A DNA stretch of 64,000 nucleotides, from contig NZ_SWBR01000002.1 in NCBI RefSeq assembly GCF_005116505.1, positions 372,314 through 436,313 of the forward strand, written 5' to 3'. The DNA is from Pedobacter polaris (GTDB lineage Bacteria > Bacteroidota > Bacteroidia > Sphingobacteriales > Sphingobacteriaceae). Made by a program: the position numbers and the translations under genes. This document shows, piece by piece, positions 36,278 to 44,347 of the stretch. Below the pieces are notes generated by a model. It was not told where the DNA came from. It made no database searches and saw only the letters and a list, made by a program, of their open reading frames with translations. The first letter of the stretch is position 1. The number at the start of each line of letters is the position of its first letter.

Positions 36278-37438
36278 GTGAGTAAGAATATAATTTTAAA
36301 AGGAATTACTTGGAACCATAGTCGTGGCTTACTGCCAATGGTAGCAACTGCGCAGCGATTTTCTGAGCTAAATCCTAATGTTCAGATTACTTGGGAAAAG
36401 AGAAGTTTACAGCAATTTGCAGATTTTTCTATCCAAGAATTAGCAGAGCGATTTGATTTATTGGTTATTGACCATCCTTGGGCTGGTTTTGCTTCAAAAA
36501 CAAAATCAATTATCCCATTGGATGAATATTTGCCAGCCGATTATTTAAAAGACCAAGAAGTAAATTCAGTTGGTGCCTCTTATGAGAGTTATAATTTTAA
36601 TAACCATCAATGGGCATTGCCGATAGATGCAGCAACTCCCGTAGCGTCTAGTAGACCAGATATTTTGGCCGAAAAGGGATTGTCTTTACCCAAATCTTTT
36701 GAGGATTTATTAGCATTAGCAGATAAAGGTTTAGTTGCTTTTGCAGCCATTCCAATTGATGTTTTAATGAATTTTTATACGTTGTGTTGCTCACTAGGAG
36801 AAGATCCTTGTCAAGCAGATGATATTGTAATTTCTCCGGAAATTGGCGTTAAAGCTTTAAAAATGTACCTCCAATTGGCATTAAAAATTGATGTTGCAAA
36901 TTTTAATAGAAACCCAATTCAGGTGTATGAAGCAATGACACAGAGTGATGAAATTGCATATTGTCCATTTGCTTATGGTTATTCAAATTACTCAAGAAAT
37001 GGTTATGCTCGCAAGCCCTTACACTTTCACGATATGATTTCTTTAGATGGCAAAACCAATTTGAGAAGCACACTTGGTGGAACAGGTTTGGCAATTTCTT
37101 CTAAATGTGAAAACTTAGCAATCGCAGTCGAATATGCTAAATATGTAGGTTCAGAAGCTTGTCAATCAAGTTTGTATTTTGAAAGTGGCGGTCAACCAGG
37201 GCATTTGTCGGCTTGGAAAAACAAAGAAGTGAACAGACAAAGTCAGAATTATTATTTGAATACTTTACCAGCTTTACAAAGAGCATTTCTTCGCCCACGT
37301 TACCATGGCTCAATGTCTTTTCAAGACCATGCTGGTGATGTTGTAAGAAATTATTTAATGCAAGGTGGAGATGAATATCAGGTTTTAGCAGATTTAAATA
37401 AACTATATCAAGAATCTAAAACCTTAACATTAGCATGA
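36278..37438 (+). CDS. solute-binding-protein-like, cytoplasmic (no signal peptide)
   Basis: 386-residue protein resembling family 1 carbohydrate solute-binding proteins of ABC importers (COG1653 type). Visible features are ITWNHSRGLLPMVATAQRFSELNP, FDLLVIDHPWAGFA, LPIDAATPVASSRPDIL and an LGGTGLAISSKCENLAIAVEYAKYV segment near the C-terminus. The start is GTG 36278 with an in-frame TAG six bases upstream, so no export signal or lipobox can be hidden before it. No ABC permease or ATPase genes are nearby. It is coupled to a CoA-transferase by an ATGA overlap. It may be a cytoplasmic binding protein, a sensor or an enzyme built on the periplasmic-binding fold. A paralogue lies at 39837. Confidence 0.65.
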   Translation: MSKNIILKGITWNHSRGLLPMVATAQRFSELNPNVQITWEKRSLQQFADFSIQELAERFDLLVIDHPWAGFASKTKSIIPLDEYLPADYLKDQEVNSVGASYESYNFNNHQWALPIDAATPVASSRPDILAEKGLSLPKSFEDLLALADKGLVAFAAIPIDVLMNFYTLCCSLGEDPCQADDIVISPEIGVKALKMYLQLALKIDVANFNRNPIQVYEAMTQSDEIAYCPFAYGYSNYSRNGYARKPLHFHDMISLDGKTNLRSTLGGTGLAISSKCENLAIAVEYAKYVGSEACQSSLYFESGGQPGHLSAWKNKEVNRQSQNYYLNTLPALQRAFLRPRYHGSMSFQDHAGDVVRNYLMQGGDEYQVLADLNKLYQESKTLTLA

Positions 37439-38586
37439 GAAGACCGTTAGAAGGAGTTTTGGTTTTAGAGTTTTGTCAATTTTTGGCAGGGCCATCTGCT
37501 GGACTAAGGTTAGCAGATTTAGGTGCAAGGGTGATCAAAATTGAAAGACCAAAAACAGGAGATGCTTGCAGGCAATTAGCTATCAAAAATCTTTTTGTAG
37601 ATAATGATAGTTTGCTTTTTCATACCATCAACAGAAATAAAGAAAGCTATGCTGCAGATTTAAAAAATGCTGATGATTTGATGCGGTTGAAGAAGTTAAT
37701 TAGCAAGGCAGATATCATGATTCATAATTTTAGACCGGGAGTGATGGAGAAAATTGGTTTAGATTATACTTCAGTGCAACAAATCAACTCTAAAATTATT
37801 TATGGACTTGTAACTGGTTATGGCGAAAAAGGCCCTTGGGCAAATAAACCTGGTCAAGATTTGCTAGTACAATCTGTTTCTGGCTTAACATATTTGTCTG
37901 GCAGTGATATTGATGGACCAGTTCCATTTGGTTTATCAGTTTCTGATATCATGTGTGGCAACCATTTGGCGCAAGGTTTAATGGCGGCATTAATCAAAAG
38001 AGCCAAAACAGATAAAAGTGTTTTAGTTGAAGTTAGCTTGTTAGAATCAATTTTAGATGTTCAGTTTGAAGTACTTACTACTTATTTAAATGATGGCGGA
38101 AAATTACCAGAACGCAGTGCTGTAAAAGGAAGCGCCCACGCTTATTTAAGCGCACCTTACGGAATGTACAGAACTAAAAACGGACACATTGCATTAGCCA
38201 TGGGTGATTTAAAATTGATCTGTTCAATAATAGGTTGTGATATTTCTGATTTATACATAGATGCGAATTCAGCATTTAAAAATCGTGACCAGTTGATATT
38301 AAGATTGGGAGAAACCTTTAAACATCAAAATAGAGAACATTGGCTTGGTTTATTGGAGAGTAATGGAATTTGGTGCGCTGCTGTTTTAAATTATAAAGAA
38401 GCAACAAACTTAGATGTTTACAAGAACTTGAAAATTGAACAACAATTGAATCTAGGGGAAGGCAAAAACATAAAAACAACCGCTAGCCCAATTAGATTGG
38501 ATGGTATTAAGTTATATGCAGCTAAACCTGCTCCAGTTTTAGGACATCACAATGTTGAAATTAATAAAGAGTTTAAATTAAATTAG
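37435..38586 (+). CDS. class III CoA-transferase (CaiB/BaiF family)
   Basis: 383-residue cytoplasmic enzyme that moves CoA between carboxylic acids. Family motifs are clear: LEFCQFLAGPSAGLRLADLGARVIKIERP, NRNKESYAADLK, MIHNFRPGVMEKIGLDY and WANKPGQDLLVQSVSGL, with catalytic Asp at residue 142. The C-terminal ERSAVKGSAHAYLSAPYGMYR is also typical. It overlaps the preceding solute-binding-like gene by four bases, which indicates coupled translation. A second copy (38681) follows with the same Asp position, suggesting either a heteromer or sequential activation of two acids. The acid substrate is not recognisable; a pectin-derived acidic sugar is an inference from context. Confidence 0.85.
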   Translation: MRRPLEGVLVLEFCQFLAGPSAGLRLADLGARVIKIERPKTGDACRQLAIKNLFVDNDSLLFHTINRNKESYAADLKNADDLMRLKKLISKADIMIHNFRPGVMEKIGLDYTSVQQINSKIIYGLVTGYGEKGPWANKPGQDLLVQSVSGLTYLSGSDIDGPVPFGLSVSDIMCGNHLAQGLMAALIKRAKTDKSVLVEVSLLESILDVQFEVLTTYLNDGGKLPERSAVKGSAHAYLSAPYGMYRTKNGHIALAMGDLKLICSIIGCDISDLYIDANSAFKNRDQLILRLGETFKHQNREHWLGLLESNGIWCAAVLNYKEATNLDVYKNLKIEQQLNLGEGKNIKTTASPIRLDGIKLYAAKPAPVLGHHNVEINKEFKLN

Positions 38587-38595
38587 AAATCTAAC

Positions 38596-38661
38596 CGTCA
38601 CCCTGAATTTATTTCAGGGTCTGTATAGCAGGAAAGGTGCTGAAATGAATTCAGCATGACG
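38596..38661. repeat. palindromic repeat (family C, cgtcaccctgaat type)
   Basis: cgtcaccctgaatttatttc followed by agggt, and gaaatgaattcagcatgacg at the right end, form the arms. It separates the two CoA-transferase genes. Confidence 0.7.
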
Positions 38662-38680
38662 AGTTTAAAAAAATAAAAAT

Positions 38681-39844
38681 ATGCGTCCTCTTGAAGATTA
38701 TTTAGTTATAGATTTTAGTCAGTTCCTTTCTGGCCCATCTGCAAGTTTGCGTTTGGCAGATATGGGTGCTCGTGTAATTAAAATAGAGCGTTTAGGTTTG
38801 GGAGATATTTGTCGCACTTTGTACACTTCTAATTTGGTAATGAATGGTGAATCATCAGTTTTTCACGCCATCAATAGAAATAAAGAGAGTTTTGAAGTAG
38901 ACTTGAAAAATGAAGAAGATTGTGATATGGTTCGTGAACTGCTAAAAAGAGCAGATGTAATGATCCATAATTTCCGCCCGGGCGTAATGGAAAGATTAGG
39001 TTTTGATTACCAGTCCGTTTCAAGCATTAATTCATCTATTATTTATGGTGAGATTTCTGGCTTTGGCAATGAAGAAAGTGAATGGCGAAATAAACCTGGT
39101 CAGGATTTGCTTTTACAGTCAATTACAGGTTTAACCTCGCTAACAGGCAATGCCGATAGTGGCCCGGTAGCAATGGGTTTATCTATTATTGATATGCTAA
39201 CGGGAGCTCATCTAGCGCAAGGATTACTAGCTTGTTTATATCGCAAAGCAATTACAAATGAAGGTGGTTTGGTGCAAGTAAGTATGATGGAATCTGCTTA
39301 TGATTTTCAGTTCGAGACTATTACAACTTATTTGAATGACGGCGGTGCTTTACCTGAGCGTTCAGTAAAAAACAATGCAAATGCTTATTTAGGAGCACCT
39401 TATGGAATTTATCAAACAGAAAATGGGTATTTGGCTTTGGCAATGGGTTCAATCCCTGTTTTAGGAAAGTTATTGGAATGTGAAGCGATGTTGAGTTATA
39501 CGGATATTAAAGAGGCATTCGATAAACGTGATGAGATTAAAGCAATTTTAGCTAAACACTTGTTAACCGGAACAACTGAAAAATGGCTTTCTAAGTTAGA
39601 ACCAGCAGATATTTGGTGTGCTGATGTTTTAAACTGGGAGCAATTAATGGCTCATGACGGATTTAAGGTTTTAGATATGGTACAAGAAGTAGAAATGATC
39701 GATGGTTATAAATACGAAACTACCCGTTGTCCTATTCGTATTGATGGAGAATTATTAACTTCATCAAAAGGTTCGCCTAAGTTGGGCCAGGATAATGAAA
39801 AAATCATTAAAGAGTTTAATCTAAAATTTATCGCAAGTGCATAA
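38681..39844 (+). CDS. class III CoA-transferase (CaiB/BaiF family), second copy
   Basis: 387-residue paralogue of the preceding CoA-transferase. It has DFSQFLSGPSASLRLADMGARVIKIERL, INRNKESFEVDLKN, MIHNFRPGVMERLGFDY and NKPGQDLLLQSITGL, with catalytic Asp at residue 142, the same position as in its neighbour. NNANAYLGAPYGIYQTENGY parallels the family's C-terminal block. The two proteins are clearly related but well diverged, so the duplication is not recent. Its 3' end overlaps the next gene by eight bases. No acyl-CoA synthetase is present nearby, so a CoA-transfer step from a pathway end product is likely. Confidence 0.85.
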   Translation: MRPLEDYLVIDFSQFLSGPSASLRLADMGARVIKIERLGLGDICRTLYTSNLVMNGESSVFHAINRNKESFEVDLKNEEDCDMVRELLKRADVMIHNFRPGVMERLGFDYQSVSSINSSIIYGEISGFGNEESEWRNKPGQDLLLQSITGLTSLTGNADSGPVAMGLSIIDMLTGAHLAQGLLACLYRKAITNEGGLVQVSMMESAYDFQFETITTYLNDGGALPERSVKNNANAYLGAPYGIYQTENGYLALAMGSIPVLGKLLECEAMLSYTDIKEAFDKRDEIKAILAKHLLTGTTEKWLSKLEPADIWCADVLNWEQLMAHDGFKVLDMVQEVEMIDGYKYETTRCPIRIDGELLTSSKGSPKLGQDNEKIIKEFNLKFIASA

Positions 39845-41075
39845 TCCACAAGAAACATTTAGAATTGCGGTACGCAAATTTGCTCCATTTGAATCTGCAA
39901 TGCAGAAATTTTGGGATAAATATTGCCTACAATCTGGATGTGAATTGAAATTGGATATGGTAGTGATGGATTTACACGAACTCCACGAAAGAACCTTAAC
40001 TAACAACGGATTGGCTGATGGAGAATTTGATGTAGCACATATCAATACAGATTGGATTTATGAGGGTTTTGTAAACGATGCCTTTGAAGTTTTAAATGAT
40101 AACATTGAAAAAAATCCGCCAGTAAACTTTCCTCATGGATGGAGCAAATCATTATTGGGTTTACAAAATTTTGATGGTAAAATTGTCGGATTGCCATTTC
40201 ACGATGGTCCAGAATGTTTAATCTATAGAAAAGACCTTTTCGAAAGCCAAAAAGAACAAGCTGATTATTTAGTTCAATACGGTAAAAATTTAAGGGTGCC
40301 ACAAACGTGGGAAGACTTTACGCAAATTGCGGAGTTTTTCAATCGTCCTGCGGATAATTTATATGGAAGCATTTTTGCCTGTTATCCAGATGGTCACAAT
40401 ACGGTTTTCGATTATTGTTTGCAATTATGGACCAGAGGAGGAAGTTTAGTCGACAAAAATGGTTTTATTGATATCAATACAAAAGCTTCTGTTGAAGGAT
40501 TAAACTTTTACAGAAACATTGTGAAAGATAAAAATGCCGTTCATCCAGGTTCTGATCAATTTGATTCTGTTGCTGCTGGTTTAGCTTTTATGAACGGTGA
40601 AGCTGCGATGATGATCAACTGGTTTGGTTTTGCCGCAATGTGCGAAGTTGATGCAAATTCAAAAGTGAAAGGCAAAATTTATGTAGATGTTTTACCTTCT
40701 GCTGTCGACCAAATATCAGCATCGCTGAACGTGTATTGGCTTTATACCATTGGAAAGGGAAGTAAAAATAAAGAAGTAGCTTATGATTTTCTTCGTTTTG
40801 TAACCAATCAGGAAAACGATAAACTTTTAACTTTAGAAGGTGGAATTGGTTGTAGAATTTCTAGTTGGAATGATGCAGAGATTAATAAGATTATTCCATA
40901 TTACCATAAATTAGATACTTTACACGCAGTGGCGAATATGTTGCCGCAAAAGAAAAACTGGGCGGCAATTGCATCAGTAATCGATGAGATGGTTTTATCT
41001 GCGATTAACACCATTGAGCCAACAGAGAAATTGATTGTGCTAGCTCAGCAAAAGATTAATGAATTAGAAAAATGA
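39837..41075 (+). CDS. solute-binding-protein-like, cytoplasmic, second copy
   Basis: 412-residue protein of family 1 solute-binding type. TWEDFTQIAEFFNRPADNLYG, AAGLAFMNGEAAMMINWFG and KNKEVAYDFLRFVTNQENDKL are characteristic of ABC sugar-binding proteins. The start is GTG 39837, overlapping the CoA-transferase stop, and an in-frame TAA lies only 15 bases upstream, so there is no room for a signal peptide. It opens HNPQETFRIAVRKFAPFE, directly at the first beta-strand of the fold. As with the copy at 36278, no permease or ATPase partner is present. It overlaps the next gene by four bases (ATGA). The function is unknown; the strict linkage to CoA-transferases is the main clue. Confidence 0.65.
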   Translation: MHNPQETFRIAVRKFAPFESAMQKFWDKYCLQSGCELKLDMVVMDLHELHERTLTNNGLADGEFDVAHINTDWIYEGFVNDAFEVLNDNIEKNPPVNFPHGWSKSLLGLQNFDGKIVGLPFHDGPECLIYRKDLFESQKEQADYLVQYGKNLRVPQTWEDFTQIAEFFNRPADNLYGSIFACYPDGHNTVFDYCLQLWTRGGSLVDKNGFIDINTKASVEGLNFYRNIVKDKNAVHPGSDQFDSVAAGLAFMNGEAAMMINWFGFAAMCEVDANSKVKGKIYVDVLPSAVDQISASLNVYWLYTIGKGSKNKEVAYDFLRFVTNQENDKLLTLEGGIGCRISSWNDAEINKIIPYYHKLDTLHAVANMLPQKKNWAAIASVIDEMVLSAINTIEPTEKLIVLAQQKINELEK

Positions 41076-42151
41076 GTATTGATATAAAATATAAACCTGA
41101 ACTTCCAGTAACTGAGCAACCTATAATTATTATTGGTGCTGGTGGAATTGTGACAGATGCACATTTGCCAGCCTATAAAATAGCAGGTTTCAAAGTTCAC
41201 GGCATTGTTAACAGAACAAAAGAAAGAGCAGAAAAAGTAGCTGCTCAATTCAATATCCCCAACGTTTATAATTCTGTTGCCGAAGCGGCACAACTAGCTC
41301 CTGCAAATGTGGTTTATGATTTAACCATAATGCCAGAGCAATATTTGGAGACATTAAAACAACTACCAGATGGAAGTGCGGTTTTAATTCAGAAGCCGAT
41401 GGGTGATGATTTTAACCAGGCAAAAGAGATTTTAACGTTATGTAGAGAGAAAAATTTTAAGGCAGCAATCAACTTTCAATTGCGTTATGCACCATTTGTA
41501 AGTACAGCAAAATACCTAATAGATGCTGGTTTAATTGGCGAGTTATACGACATGGAAGTTCGTGTAACGATTAAAACACCATGGGAGATTTTTCCTCACG
41601 TAATCATACATCCTAGACTAGAAATTCAATACCACAGTATTCATTATATCGATTTAATTCGTTCGTTTTTGGGTAATCCAGAAAGCGTATTGGCGAAGAC
41701 ATTAAAACATCCAGCCAAGAATTTATCATCATCGCGTAGTACAATACTATTCGATTATGGAGATACTTTACACGCAGTAATTAATACCAATCACGATCAT
41801 GATTTCGGTGCAAAACACCAAGAAAGTTATATCAAATGGGAGGGGACAAAAGGAGCAATTGTAGCTAAAATAGGTTTATTGATGGATTATCCTCACGGAG
41901 TACCTGATGTTTTTGAGTATTGTATTATAGAAGAAGGTAAATCGCCCGAATGGCAAACTGTAAAATTGGAAGGTTCTTGGTTTCCAGAAGCATTTATTGG
42001 CACAATGTCTAATTTAATGAGATATAACGAAGGTTCAGATAAAATATTAAATACCAGTGTAGAAGATGTAATTAATACAATGGCAGTGGTAGAAAGTGCT
42101 TATCAGTCCAGTGATAATGGCGGAGTAAAAGTGAGTGAACAATTAAAATAA
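41072..42151 (+). CDS. Gfo/Idh/MocA-family oxidoreductase
   Basis: 359-residue NAD(P)-dependent oxidoreductase without signal peptide. The Rossmann motif is IIIGAGGIVTDAHLPAYK, the EKP equivalent is VLIQKPMGDD, and a candidate catalytic His lies in IQYHSIHYIDLIR. Family members oxidise or reduce hydroxyls of cyclic sugars, inositols or their derivatives. Translational coupling to the solute-binding-like gene (ATGA overlap) places it firmly inside the CoA-transferase module, where it could prepare the substrate before CoA activation. It differs from the Gfo/Idh gene at 23554 in both motifs. Confidence 0.8.
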   Translation: MSIDIKYKPELPVTEQPIIIIGAGGIVTDAHLPAYKIAGFKVHGIVNRTKERAEKVAAQFNIPNVYNSVAEAAQLAPANVVYDLTIMPEQYLETLKQLPDGSAVLIQKPMGDDFNQAKEILTLCREKNFKAAINFQLRYAPFVSTAKYLIDAGLIGELYDMEVRVTIKTPWEIFPHVIIHPRLEIQYHSIHYIDLIRSFLGNPESVLAKTLKHPAKNLSSSRSTILFDYGDTLHAVINTNHDHDFGAKHQESYIKWEGTKGAIVAKIGLLMDYPHGVPDVFEYCIIEEGKSPEWQTVKLEGSWFPEAFIGTMSNLMRYNEGSDKILNTSVEDVINTMAVVESAYQSSDNGGVKVSEQLK

Positions 42152-42159
42152 TAAATAAG

Positions 42160-42353
42160 CGTCATTGCGAACTGAAGCAAAGGCAAAGCGTGGGAGTGAA
42201 GCAATCTATCTTACAGGAAAGATTGCTTCGCCCGATGAAAAATCGGACTCGCAATGACGACAATTAAAATAGATGAATAATAATCAAAAAATGTCATCCT
42301 GAGCTTGTCGAAGGAATTTTTTGAACAAGAGTCTTCGACAGGCTCAGACTGAC
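42160..42353. repeat. two palindromic repeats, family A then family B
   Basis: 42160-42259 is a complete family A element: gcgtcattgcgaa, gaagcaatctatcttac, gaaagattgcttc and ctcgcaatgacg. 42293-42353 is a complete family B element: gtcatcctgagcttgtcg, then aaggaatt, and ttcgacaggctcagactgac. Together they fill the gap between the oxidoreductase and the MaoC gene. Confidence 0.85.
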
Positions 42354-42371
42354 AAATAAAAAAAAGAAACA

Positions 42372-42812
42372 ATGTATTTCAAATCAACATTTTTTGAAGA
42401 TTACCTTTTAAACGACAAACGTATAACCTTGGGTCGTACCATTACAGAAACTGATTTTGTGGTTCACGCCGGTCATACAGGTGATTTTTTTCCTCATCAT
42501 ATGGATGCAGAATGGTGCGCAACACAACCATTTAAGCAACGTATAGCTCACGGAACAATGATTTTTAGCATAGGAATTGGCTTAACAGCATCAGAGATTA
42601 ATCCTGAAGCAATGTCTAAAGGTTATGATAAATTGCGTTTTGTAAAACCTGTTTTTATTGGCGATACCATTCATTCTGAAGTAACAATCTCAGACAAAGC
42701 TGAAGCTAAAAAACCAGAATACGGAACAGTAACAGAACATGTAGAAATTATCAACCAACACGGAGAAGTCGTTTTAGTATGCGACCATCTTTTAGTAGTT
42801 AAGAAAAAATAG
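42372..42812 (+). CDS. MaoC-family hotdog hydratase
   Basis: 146-residue cytoplasmic protein of the MaoC dehydratase/enoyl-CoA hydratase type. The single hotdog domain has [18 protein letters not shown], whose Asp and His residues are expected to form the catalytic pair, and [13 protein letters not shown], the conserved helix block. [17 protein letters not shown] completes the signature. In sequence with two CoA-transferases it implies that an enoyl- or hydroxyacyl-CoA thioester is hydrated or dehydrated. The natural reading is a catabolic route for an acidic sugar through CoA thioesters. The substrate is not known. Confidence 0.82.
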   Translation: MYFKSTFFEDYLLNDKRITLGRTITETDFVVHAGHTGDFFPHHMDAEWCATQPFKQRIAHGTMIFSIGIGLTASEINPEAMSKGYDKLRFVKPVFIGDTIHSEVTISDKAEAKKPEYGTVTEHVEIINQHGEVVLVCDHLLVVKKK

Positions 42813-42950
42813 TTCATTTGTTCACTAGTTCATTTAGGATATGCCAAACTTAATGAACCAATGATACAGCTGAACTAATATGACACCAATGAACTAATAC
42901 ACTATAAATTATAACCAAACTTTAAGTCCCTTAGGGGGTTTAGGGGTAAT
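42811..42950. repeat. inverted and direct repeats (gttcatt/aatgaac family J and CCC/GGG family I)
   Basis: 42811-42900 holds alternating gttcatt and aatgaac or gaacta motifs that can pair with one another. 42921-42950 is the tttaagtcccttagggggtt type repeat. Nothing else is seen in this 150-base gap. Confidence 0.55.
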
Positions 42951-42962
42951 TAAAACCAAAAT

Positions 42963-44252
42963 ATGAACCATAGTAATCAAACCGAAGTTGTTGTAGAAGA
43001 AGGAACTTCAAGCAAGAAATTTCTAGTTCCTTTCATTTTTGTTGTCAGTCTATTTTTCCTTTGGGGGATGGCTCACAATTTAGATTCTAGTTTAATTCCC
43101 CATCTAAAAAAAGCTTGTAATCTTAACTTTATTGAATCAATGTTTATTGATTTTTCAATCTTCTTTGCTTATTTCATAATGGCAATACCTGCTGGAATGA
43201 TTTTAAAGAAATGGGGGTATAAAAAAAGTATGATTGCAGGTTTGGTAGCCTTTGCAGTTGGGGCCTTTCTTTTTGTTCCAGCAGCTAATTCCTTATCTTA
43301 TATTACATTCTTAACTGCATTATTCATTATTGGATGTGGTTTGACAATTTTAGAGACTACAGCAAATCCTTATGCAGCTGTGTTGGGAGATCCCAAAAAA
43401 GCTACATTCAGACTTAATCTTGCAGCTTCATTTAATGGTTTGGCAGCAGCAGTTGCCGCTTACATCGGCACTCGTTTTATATTATCTGATAAATCATTTA
43501 CAACCGAAGAACTTAATGCGATGCCAAAATCAGAAAGTTTAGCCTACTTTTTAGAAGAAGCTGCATCTGTTAAATTGCCCTATATAATTTTAGGTAGCGT
43601 ATTGATCATTATTGCAATTATTTTTTGTTTTATCCATTTTCCTGAAATTAAAACCAAAAGTATTGATGGAGAAGCAAAAGGAAGTTTTTTAGGTGCTTTG
43701 AGACATAAACATCTAAAGTGGGCAGTAGTTGCTCAGTTTTTTTATGTTGGTGCACAGGTATGTGTAACTAGTTCTTTTATTTTTGCAATGCAACAAGGTG
43801 CTGGATTTGATAAAGAGACAGCAGGCAATTATCTAATTGCTTATGGAGTATTATTTACAGTAGGTCGTTTTGTAGGAACAGCCTTATTAAGATTTATTTC
43901 ACCTAATAAATTACTTTCTACCTATTCTTTAATTGCCATTATACTTTGTTTAATTGCAGTTTTCGGTAAGGGCGATATAATGGCTTATGCGCTTGGTGGA
44001 TTAGGTTTTTTTATGTCAATTATGTTTCCAACCATATTTGGTCTTGGTATTGATGGCATTGGTGACGATACTAAACCTGGCTCTTCTTGGTTAATTATGT
44101 CTATTGTAGGTGGTGCTGTTGTTCCTCTCGCTATGGGTGCTCTAATGGATAGTAATAAAGAAAATGTGCAGATTGGTTATAGCATTCCCTTAGTTTGCTT
44201 TTTGGTCATCCTATATTTCGGTCTAAAAGGTTATAAAATTGCCCATAAATAA
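42963..44252 (+). CDS. MFS sugar permease, FucP (L-fucose:H+ symporter) type
   Basis: Inner-membrane sugar permease of 429 residues with 12 predicted membrane helices. FLWGMAHNLDSSLIPHLKKA and the block GCGLTILETTANPYAAVLGD are hallmarks of the FHS/FucP group that carries L-fucose and related hexoses. The gene sits between the CoA-transferase/MaoC module and a GH106 gene, so it probably imports a monosaccharide released by these enzymes. The cargo could be fucose, L-galactose or another deoxy sugar; the sequence alone does not decide. Confidence 0.82.
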   Translation: MNHSNQTEVVVEEGTSSKKFLVPFIFVVSLFFLWGMAHNLDSSLIPHLKKACNLNFIESMFIDFSIFFAYFIMAIPAGMILKKWGYKKSMIAGLVAFAVGAFLFVPAANSLSYITFLTALFIIGCGLTILETTANPYAAVLGDPKKATFRLNLAASFNGLAAAVAAYIGTRFILSDKSFTTEELNAMPKSESLAYFLEEAASVKLPYIILGSVLIIIAIIFCFIHFPEIKTKSIDGEAKGSFLGALRHKHLKWAVVAQFFYVGAQVCVTSSFIFAMQQGAGFDKETAGNYLIAYGVLFTVGRFVGTALLRFISPNKLLSTYSLIAIILCLIAVFGKGDIMAYALGGLGFFMSIMFPTIFGLGIDGIGDDTKPGSSWLIMSIVGGAVVPLAMGALMDSNKENVQIGYSIPLVCFLVILYFGLKGYKIAHK

Positions 44253-44260
44253 TAAAAAAA

Positions 44261-44334
44261 TAACCCCAAAGAAACGAAGAACGCAAAGAGGGAAATCAAA
44301 ATAGCTTTGCGTTCTCTGCGCTCTTTGCGGTTAA
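44261..44334. repeat. CAAAGA-type inverted repeat (family D)
   Basis: taaccccaaagaaacgaaga followed by acgcaaagag at the left, and gctttgcgttctctgcg followed by ctctttgcggtta at the right, form a long imperfect hairpin. It ends 14 bases before the GH106 start. Confidence 0.75.
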
Positions 44335-44347
44335 ATAAATTAATAAA

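Noticed and set aside
37435..38586. Carnitine CoA-transferase (caiB) or formyl-CoA transferase (frc)
   Set aside because: The general family is certain, but no carnitine or oxalate genes are nearby, so a specific gene name is unsupported.
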